Assembly: GCF_004011695.2 (NCBI RefSeq)
Contig: NC_082408.1
Location: forward strand, 233,501-297,500
Direction of reading: 5' to 3'
DNA: 64,000 nucleotides
Origin: Ascochyta rabiei
Taxonomy: Eukaryota; Ascomycota; Dothideomycetes; Pleosporales; Didymellaceae
Part shown: positions 56,357 to 64,000 of the stretch, in pieces
Layout: every line of letters starts with the position of its first letter
Position numbering within the stretch: position 1 is the stretch's first letter
Translations under genes and position numbers: made by a program
Notes under the pieces: generated by a model
Database searches by the model: none
Told to the model about the DNA's origin: nothing
The model's input: the letters and a program-made list of their open reading frames with translations, nothing else

Positions 56357-57552
56357 AGATGACCATCTCCTTTGTTTGTAACGACCATTCATGTCTTTAT
56401 GTTCAGCACGTAATTCTGCAGGTGCAGCGCTTTTGCAACCTCATCATCACTGGGTTCCAACTTGGTTTTCTCTCACCTCTTGATTGCGCCATTTCCCCCC
56501 CTGGAACGATGTGTACAACCCCGTAATTAGGGGTGGTTGCTTGGTCTGCATCTTATTTTCACTCTCCAGTCGTTGTCTATTGCTAATGGCATACCCAAAA
56601 ATATCCCAGCAACGACACATCATGATCCCATAACACGTATCACTGTGCTGAACCAACACTGTCCACAGAAGCTTAAGATCGACTGCATCCACGAAAGCCA
56701 ACATCCCACCATACAGTGTTCTCAAGCTCAGATCTACACAAGTACTCAGTGAAAGCGCTCGTGATAGATCGTCTCGGCAGCTTCAACCAAATAGATCATC
56801 CACCCGAAACTGGTTTCACTTTGATCCTGTCGCAGTAAGGTGGTCTGTGAAAGATGCTGATCCCAAGACCAAGCCACCGAGCACGGAGGGCTCGGAACAC
56901 ATGACCAGATTACTGATCCGATCCAACACCGTTTCAGACTAGAACAGGATCAGATAGGTATGTAAACGTGGTTTCCGACCACAACAATGGAATAAGGAAC
57001 TTGATCGATTCTTTCACACTCTGATCCAACTTTCCAGTTCTCTCAGCTCCAACAAATTCCAACAAGATCACCATGATAGACTACTAGCAGAAAGTTTGTA
57101 CTCTAGGCAAACATCTGCCTGGCAGGGAGAGGAGAGGCCGGCGTAGATTGCGTTCAAAGTTGCACAGTGCACGTTAACAGCACCAAGACGCGGGCAGTAA
57201 CGAGCGGTCTGCTGCTACCTTCGAGGGCTAAGAGATCGTACTGTTATTGTCGTGCTACCTAAGCCAGCCCCACATTGCGATGATCCGTAAGCGGCTACCG
57301 CCAGTTTCCGACGTTGTTGGGTAGGTCTGACCTTGTTGTTGACTCACTTGGTGCCCTGGTGCTAGATGCATGCTGCATGGATGTAGATTCATCGTGGTCC
57401 ACGACTCCTGCACTGACGCCATGTTTCCTCAGAAGTTGAATCCATGATGCAGCAACCCCGCAAGTCTCTAGATGCATTTCCACGGTTGTCAAGCGGTTGT
57501 TTTTGATGGGAGTGGGGGGAAACCTGCACTCAATTGTCCACACCCTCGCTAC
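56357..57552. other. Convergent intergenic, no gene recognised
   Basis: 1.2 kb between 3' ends without conserved frames. Confidence 0.4.
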
Positions 57553-58821
57553 TCACTGGATCATCCCAGCTTTCTTGAACATCGGAAACGCATCCCACCA
57601 TCCTTCCTCCGGCTTACGGTTCTCGTGGGATCCTGCATTTCTCAGCCTGTTCAGACTCAGATGTCGATCGAAAGTCAGCCAGTACCCGACACTATCAAGC
57701 TGGCCCGAGTTCCAGATATCCACACCCTTTACCTCAGCCTCTCTCAGCTCCTCTCGATATGCTTTGATTAGGTCGCTTGGCTTTGGATCGTTCACACTTG
57801 CTGTGTCCCGTGGCGGGATACCTCTCAAGCCGAACCAGCTCGCGACCTGAGGCCAACGCTGTCGCATGGAGCCCGGTATCGCGCTATCGGCTACGTTGAA
57901 AATGCGTTCGCGGAAGTCATCCGGGTGGAGCGATGCATGTATAGCAAGTTTTGCCAGCATCGTTGCGCTTACTTCCTTGAACAAGGAGTCGTAGCCGGCT
58001 TTTACACCTTGAAACGGCGCCTCTGCGGCTTGTCCGTGGACAAGCTTGTAGGTATAGAGGTACACTGCCCAGTGGCCTGCAAGTGAGAAGCCGGATCCAT
58101 TGGGCGTAAATCCAACAATGACATCTGGAACTAGCTCACACCAGGTCCATTGTTGATCTTTGGACTCTTTCGCAAGCAAGGCACGGTAGTGTGGGTATGC
58201 AACCGTCTTTACGTAGTCATCTGGTAGTTGATCTACGAGGGCTTCCGTAAGTGGTGCTGTGAAGATGCCATCGAGGCGGTATATTCCGTAGCCCTAAAGA
58301 AGTCACTGCGTGGTGCGCCTAATACTGAGAATTTATTTGCTTACCCTTGTGCCACCAGGGTATACAAAGAACTGAAAGTTCACGGAAAAGCTTTTGACAG
58401 CTCGTGCAACACGGCGCATCATACCAACGTTGGTCTGGATTTCCTTCTCAGAATCCGCATCACTCTTAAATGCTAAAGTATGCATTAGCTGGTCGCTTTG
58501 AAGCCAGGTCCTTCGAAACGAGTGCTCACAGAAATAGTATACATGGCTGACCGAAGCAACATCCGGGATGTTCGATTCAAGAAAGCTCTCCAAAGCCTCA
58601 TCACTGCACAGTAGATCTGCGCCTGAGACTAGCTTTAGCTCAGGGTGATCGAGTCCTCAAGGTGTTGGCTAAAAAGAGTCGTCGATATTCAAAGGCCTGT
58701 TGACTAGGGCAGTCACTTTGCGGAACGGAGATTGCGAAGGGTAAGGTTGGAGCAGCTGGTTCACGACTGACAAGCCGATGAGCCCGGAGGCACCGATGAC
58801 AAGCGCATGGTAGCCCGCCAT
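57553..58821 (-). pseudogene. PRISE-type short-chain reductase (NAD(P)-dependent), two in-frame stops
   Basis: Minus strand, exons 58345-58821 and 57553-58293; intron 52 bp (GTAAGC..TAG), phase 0. The N-terminus MAGYHALVIGASGLIGLSVV is an intact Rossmann start. TAG (58669-58671) and TGA (58657-58659), four codons apart, interrupt it in RPLNIDDSF-stop-PTP-stop-GLDHPELKLVSG. The rest is conserved: SHVYYFCEH, NVGMMRRVARAV, WTWCELVPDVIVGFTPNG. It resembles the progesterone 5-beta-reductase/iridoid-synthase-like (PRISE) family. Both stops need one C-to-T change from CAG and CGA. No spliceable intron spans them; the only GT..AG pair found is 36 bp. Sequencing error is an alternative. Confidence 0.75.
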
Positions 58822-59726
58822 TTCATGTGAATATTGGTTGGTGGATATTGACGATATTGACGGTTTGTGTAAAAGGAGTCAGCGGCATTCTGTTGATTAG
58901 AGGATTAGAAGTCTTGAAAAGTGGATCTGATGATTGAGGATGAGTCGAGATGAACGCGCCCCATTGAGCAACGCGGAAGACGCAACGTGAGGTGTGACGT
59001 CGTCACCAGACCGAGGAGCGATTTTAGAAGCTTTCGCACGGTTAACCATCAGCCAATACCTGCGATGAACCTAAAATCGACATTCAAAAGACAAATCTCG
59101 CTACGTTGTTAGAGTAGGGACCATATCTGGAGGAACCATGGCAACTGAAGAGGCCTCGAGATCCAGAGAACTTTTTTGGGTGCTATAATCCTATTGTGCG
59201 ATAGGCGCAAACAGGAATGTGGAAGGCCGTTGAGCCAAAAGCAAAAGCGACGTGAGTTGCGCATATCCTTCGTGTGTTGGGTTCAAGACTGACAAAAACT
59301 TGAATGATTGAATCAACCATATCACTGTGCTGATACGCCAGTACGTATCGGCGAAGATTCCAGAGCGTCGTTCAATGCTCGTTGTTCTGCAGAGGCAGTG
59401 TTAGAAGACGTACGCAGGCTCATCATTGCAGATCGAGAATCCAACTGCCGGGATGGTTTACGCATGCCCATAGATCCGGTCTGGCGCCGCTGAGCCCAGA
59501 ATCCCCAAGAACGAGCAATTCCAGATCAGCAAAACGACGAGGGGGCGCCCCTCAGGTGAATCTGATCTGCGTCCATGCTCTTTTACAAGAGATAAGACGC
59601 AGAAGAGATACCATAGGGACGCCAGCCTTTCGATAGAGGGATCTGATGCTGCTTTTTCCTGAGGATTTCAGGGTCAGCAATGGAAGGATCTAGAAGGATG
59701 CACAGTGGTCAATTGGTGACAGCTGT
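58822..59726. other. Intergenic, no gene recognised
   Basis: 900 bp. It may hold a 3' exon of the RNase III-like gene, as the minus strand beyond 59753 offers GTAACG as a donor, but no downstream exon could be fixed. Confidence 0.4.
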
Positions 59727-60287
59727 TCACGTTGAGAAATGGGAAATATGTGGCGTTACCATGAGGAAGCGATGCTCTGTGAATCCAAAATGTTTGATAA
59801 CTTGGAGAACAGCGTCGTCTCCGCCGTCCTGGTGCACAGCGCCGATAATCGCCTCGAGGGTAGCAGCTACCATCTTTGCAGAGACGACGGTGCCAGCGTT
59901 GCAGTAGACCAAGTTGTCGATCTTGAGCGTATAACCACGCTGGGAGAGACATTCAATGCTTAGCGTGTCGTTGCGTAAGATGGTCCACTCGGTAGGCGTA
60001 AGCTCGTTGCCTGTCTGATGAGCAGTGTGTTGAGAGAGCTGTGATAGTATAAATTTACCACGGCTATCGAGAGCACTGTACCAAAGACCACAGAGGGCCT
60101 TGGCAAGGACTGCATTTCCAAGTACCGAAAGTCTCTTGTTGTTGGGAAGGCTAATAAAGGCCCCATAATCGGCGGCGGTTTGTGGTGCAGCCATCTGCAC
60201 AGCTTCGGCGGCGAGTGTCTTGTCTGTGAAAGTGTAGTTGGTCAAGTGTTCGACTTCTAGGGCCTTCGTGTTAACGTGTAGGAGCAT
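59727..60287 (-). CDS. RNase III-fold protein, catalytic Asp replaced
   Basis: Minus strand, 186 codons as an unspliced frame. Blocks: NYTFTDKTLAAEAVQMA, NKRLSVLGNAVLAKAL, GYTLKIDNLVYCN and VAATLEAIIGAVHQDGGDDA. The RNase III signature normally reads E-R-L-E-x-L-G-D; here the acidic positions are Lys, Ser and Asn (about Asn58), while the later Glu is kept, so cleavage activity is doubtful. A 48-bp in-frame intron is likely (from GTAAATTTAT to CATCAGACAG) and would join SRG to NELTPTEW. The 3' end may be in another exon. Similar one-domain proteins are widespread in moulds; role unknown. Confidence 0.75.
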   Translation of the reverse strand: MLLHVNTKALEVEHLTNYTFTDKTLAAEAVQMAAPQTAADYGAFISLPNNKRLSVLGNAVLAKALCGLWYSALDSRGKFILSQLSQHTAHQTGNELTPTEWTILRNDTLSIECLSQRGYTLKIDNLVYCNAGTVVSAKMVAATLEAIIGAVHQDGGDDAVLQVIKHFGFTEHRFLMVTPHISHFST

Positions 60288-61086
60288 GTTGAGGTTGAGA
60301 GTTGCGTGGCAGCGGTGACAAAGTTGGGTGTGGGGGAGTGTCTGGGGAGGTCACTTTCTTATCATGACCGATGAGCCGGCGCTAGTAATCTCAGGAATGT
60401 GCCATGGGTGATATATGGAGTTGCAGTGCAAGGGATGCCTTCTGAATCGCGGGGATGTTATTCACAAAAAGGCGAGAGTGAGGCAGGCAAATGGCGCTGA
60501 ATCTGTATTATTCAAAGGAGTGTGAATCGAGCACTACTGCATGCTAAAACGAGCGAAACAGGTGTAAACCAAACCACCATCAGGCGCATGAAAAATGAGC
60601 GGAACGGATACATAGATCCCATTTTCATCTTGATATCCAATCAGAACACGCTTACAAGAAACGTACATTGAAACGGCAGAGCGGTTACTCAGCGTTCTCA
60701 ACAGTCTACACATACGTGTTAGTACAACTCCGGGGCCGTGGTGTACAACAGCACCCGAGGCAAGGCTATTGTAACCACAGTGCGAGCTCTTAGCCCACGC
60801 ACGGCATCAGGTACTCTAGGATAGTTTACGAGAGGCAAGGGGAGAGCACTGGCGACGCGTACATGGGGTTGCACCGGATGTGTGGTATTGACATGCGATC
60901 TGCCTCCAGATCGCAGTGTCGATTCAGTCAACCCGGTGGCCGTCAGGTACACATTCGTCAGATCTGTCCTGCTACCTCTCATAAAGCATCCTGGAGTGCC
61001 CAATGTCAACTCGTATCTAGGTAATGCACTTTGGTTATCATCTGTATGTTTTTAATATGTAAGGGTGAGGGGCTGTGGAACAATAC
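60288..61086. other. Intergenic, no gene recognised
   Basis: 800 bp between the RNase III-like gene and the copia element. Nothing identifiable. Confidence 0.4.
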
Positions 61087-61322
61087 TGTTGCGGTATCAA
61101 TTAGGTGTCAATCGGACCGTCTACCCACGGCAGACGGCCCTAGCTTAGTTGGTCTCGGGACAGGTATATATTGCACTCTCCTAGCTAGACAGCAATACAG
61201 CGCAGTCTTTCTATTATTCCCTACAGCGGCTAGTTACGCCGCCACAGTTATAAGCCCAGAAGCCTTTAGTTAATTGCTGCGTTTACCTGTTTATATACAG
61301 CCTGTACGACTAGCTGTTAACA
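61087..61322 (+). repeat. Candidate 5' LTR of the copia element
   Basis: Begins TGTTGCGG and ends TTAACA, fitting the TG..CA form, with a TATATA near 61165. The right LTR lies outside the window, so it cannot be verified; the primer-binding site is not obvious. Confidence 0.35.
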
Positions 61323-61376
61323 CAACTAGATTGATTATTAACCCGTCAAATAGAGCACGTCCTAAGAGATAGCACA

Positions 61377-64000
61377 ATGAGTGCATATGAGCAGGACCCG
61401 CTAGTGACAAAGACGTCAGTCATACTCAGCAAGCCTGATGACTGGGAGAAGTGGTTGTTTGTGAGAAAGGACATAGCAGACAGAGACAACCTGTGGCCGT
61501 ACGTCAACCTAAGTCTGTCAGTGGACGAGCTGAGGAAGCTACAAGATGAGAAGCTACAGGAGAAGCCTGTGTAGAGGTTTAAGAAAACTCAGGTATCTAA
61601 AGAAGAGCAGGACGATATTGACATTAAGGATCTGTCTGCTGAAGAGATATCAGTCTACAACACGTAGGCAAGGAGGTTTGAGCGTAAGGAGGCAAGATGG
61701 TTACAGAGAGAGAAGGCCTTAAGAAGCTTCAACTCTGAGATTGCCCAGACAATCGACGTCAAGCACCTGGATCTTATTGTCAGCTGCTCAGACCCGTACA
61801 GTCGATTGACAACGCTCAAGAAGCACCTCTGCCCATCAGTAGGTGAGCGGAATCACCAGCTACGCAGCCGCTACAGAGCTGTGTGTACAAGACCAAGGAG
61901 AGCAAATCTGGATACCTGGTTTAACGAGTAGGTAACAATCACCAGACTCCTGACGGAGGCCAAGATGCCCGAAGTGGATGGTAACCGATCTCAAGAGGAC
62001 TTTATACTGTCAATCAGGGGCCTTAACAATAGCTGGGCAGCTACACAGCTGCATAAGCTAATCAGGAAGGACTAGAGAGGAGAGCAGTACACGTCAACCG
62101 CAGATCTTGTAGCTGAATTTCGGTCTTACTATCGACGCACACGTCCAATTGCATTATCTCTTGGCACGTTTGCAACGTTAGGTGTTGCACCCAGCACGGC
62201 TAGCACACCTAGCACAGACAACCTGACAGCCTTAGGTGGATCAACACGACGTACGGCATGCCTGTGTGGGAATAGCCACAGATTCAAGGACTGTCAATAC
62301 GTCAACCACAGCCTACAGCAGTCTAATTAGACGCCAGATGCAGCAGTAGAGAAGAAGTTTAACGAGCTACGCCAGGCTGAGACTACTATAGCTAAGGCAC
62401 TTAGACACGTAGAAGCTCGCCTTAGGAAGAACGGCAAGCAAGAAACAGAGAGTAAGAAGCAGTCTGTAATCAGCATGGATAATGGCCAGCCAGTCAGGAG
62501 CACGACCCACTGCAATGCTATGCTACAGACTACAGCTATAGCTAATCAGAGTCAGCCGCTGCTACTTACTAGGTGGATACTGGATCCAGGTTCAAACTGT
62601 CACGTGACAAACACTAGAGGATCTAATTAGACTACAACTATGAAGGGAGGACCCACAGACTACGTGTACGCTGGCGGAGTGCTAGCACAGATAGAGGAGT
62701 GGGGTGAGGTAGTACTCAACGTCAAGACGCCAACAGGAAGAAGCCAGATGAAGTTGACGTATGTGGCCTATATCCCTGGATTCTTCACAAGCGTGGTTGG
62801 ATTGTCACGCAGCAGGCCTCTAGGAGTACACTTTGACTCAGGACGTGACTGCCTATACTAGGAGAAAGCGTCAAACGTCATATGTCTATTACAGTACCAG
62901 GATAGACACTGGTTAATTAACAATAAGAAAGAGCAGGCACTGCAGCTGGCTCTATTGTTAGTGTATGCGACACGATATCCAGTACCCAGGCCGTTACAAG
63001 ACGAACAGAAGCCACTAACAGTTACCTAGAAGGATGCCTATAAGCTCCTTGGCCACGTAAGTCAGAAGGCAGTAGCTTAATTGAGCAACCACGTCGACGG
63101 GATACAGGTTGAACAGCACCCTAAGGCACCCTAATGGGACATGTGTGAGACGTGCATACAGGCGAAGCTACACAGGATAGTTAGCTAACAACCACCTAGG
63201 GAGCCAGCCATCCGTCCATTCTATAGACTTGGCATTGACCTTGTTTAATTGCGTGAGAGAACAGAGCGCTGTTACAACAGAGACCTGTGGATGTTCTATG
63301 CCGTTGACCAGTACACGTCTTGGCACGAGGCGTGCTGCCTACCAGATAAGAGCTCAGTGACGCTGAGGCGTGCTGCAGAGAGACTACTGGCGAAGATTAG
63401 ACGTCAGTACAATGCTGATGTGTCAGTTATAAGACTAGACAGTGACCGTAGCTATAGTGAGATGCTACAGATATTCAGAGACCTTGGTATTGTCGTAGAA
63501 CCAAGAGCCGAGTACACTGAGGAACAGAACGGACTCACAGAGAGAGCCGGCAGCACGATTGTCACGAGGGGACGGGCTATCCGGATCGGCGGAGACCTGC
63601 CTATGGAGTTGACTAACGAGTGCTGCATGACAGCTGTATATCTCCTCAATTGCACGCCTACAGAAGCACTGTCCTAGAGAACTCTATATGAGGTTGTCCA
63701 CAGACGTAAGCCAACAGTTGCTTACCTGACTACTATTAGATCCCGAGCATACGCGTTAAACACGAAGCTGAAGCGCAGAGAGAAGCTACAATCACGTGCG
63801 TTAATGGGACAGCTAGTAGGCTATGACTCCACAAATATCTATCGCGTGTGGATGCTGACGCTGCAGAGAGTATTAAGGACACGGGACGTGGTCTTCCTGC
63901 CGTTAGAGCACAGCATGGAGGAGGTTTACCCAGAGAGACAGAGACTACGTGAGATTGCTACTGTTCTCAACATCCCAGAAAATCCAGAGGAACCAGAGCA
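61377..64000 (+). mobile_element. Ty1/copia retrotransposon (gag-PR-INT; 3' part outside window), nonfunctional
   Basis: One frame from ATG 61377 runs to the window end with no frameshift but 13 stops: 9 TAG and 4 TAA, none TGA. Gag: LSKPDDWEKWLF, then zinc-knuckle-like CLCGNSHRFKDC (about 62260). Protease: WILDPGSNCHVTN (about 62575). Integrase: LGHVSQKAV, CETCIQAKLHR, then YAVDQYTSWHEA, IRLDSDRSYSEM and EQNGLTERA, the DDE triad region. Reverse transcriptase is not reached. All stops fit CAG or CAA to TAG/TAA, or TGG to TAG, i.e. C-to-T in CpA context on either strand. Confidence 0.92.

Noticed and set aside
61377..64000. TAG/TAA read as sense (stop-codon reassignment or suppression)
   Set aside because: Neighbouring host genes use normal stops, and the stops occur mainly in transposons and a few dead genes; CpA mutation explains them more simply.

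Overview
The window is nuclear DNA of a filamentous ascomycete (Pezizomycotina). Protein-coding genes carry 1-4 short introns of about 45-60 bp with GT..AG ends and CTAAC/CTGAC-like branch sites. The gene set is typical of moulds: a HET-domain relic, a DUF6536 membrane protein, a rhodopsin/PTH11-like receptor, a bestrophin and a histidine-brace secreted protein. Mobile elements and a few genes carry stops that fit CpA-to-TpA (RIP-like) or CpG mutation. A Dothideomycete, perhaps Pleosporales, is my guess; the sequence alone does not prove it.

Layout. 1-31 kb is gene-rich: RPN11 (cut by the window edge) divergent from histone deacetylase RPD3, a metacaspase, a GFA-domain protein, a DJ-1/PfpI protein, a dead HET gene, a bestrophin, a mitochondrial RidA/Mmf1 protein, a 4 x 100-bp minisatellite, adenine phosphoribosyltransferase, a 9-bp minisatellite, an AAA ATPase, a homoserine kinase-AIR synthetase fusion, a DUF6536 membrane protein, an alpha/beta hydrolase, a PRTase-like unknown and a secreted LPMO-like protein. 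32-38.7 kb is an accessory island: a small spliced Ala/Lys/Asp-rich gene, a Helitron RepHel gene dead by two point stops, and 1.6 kb of structured non-coding DNA. 39-45.5 kb returns to core genes: NAD-malic enzyme, an unknown protein with a Gln/Tyr-rich tail, and an amino-acid permease of the methionine-permease type.

46.5-48.6 kb is a thioesterase gene with two TAG codons and a Tc1/mariner copy inserted three codons from its end (TA duplication and terminal inverted repeats visible). 48.6-60.3 kb is sparse: a secreted GMC oxidoreductase, a rhodopsin-like receptor, a PRISE-type reductase gene with two in-frame stops, and an RNase III-fold protein lacking the catalytic Asp. From about 61.1 kb to the end lies a Ty1/copia retrotransposon whose gag-protease-integrase frame stays in one phase for 2.6 kb but holds 13 stops, all TAG or TAA.

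The most unusual item is the 708-codon uninterrupted frame at 20,094-22,220. It joins a complete homoserine kinase (threonine pathway) to a complete AIR synthetase (purine pathway); in fungi AIR synthetase is normally fused to GAR synthetase (ADE5,7). Splice sites were derived by hand from phase and family conservation, so exon boundaries are predictions.
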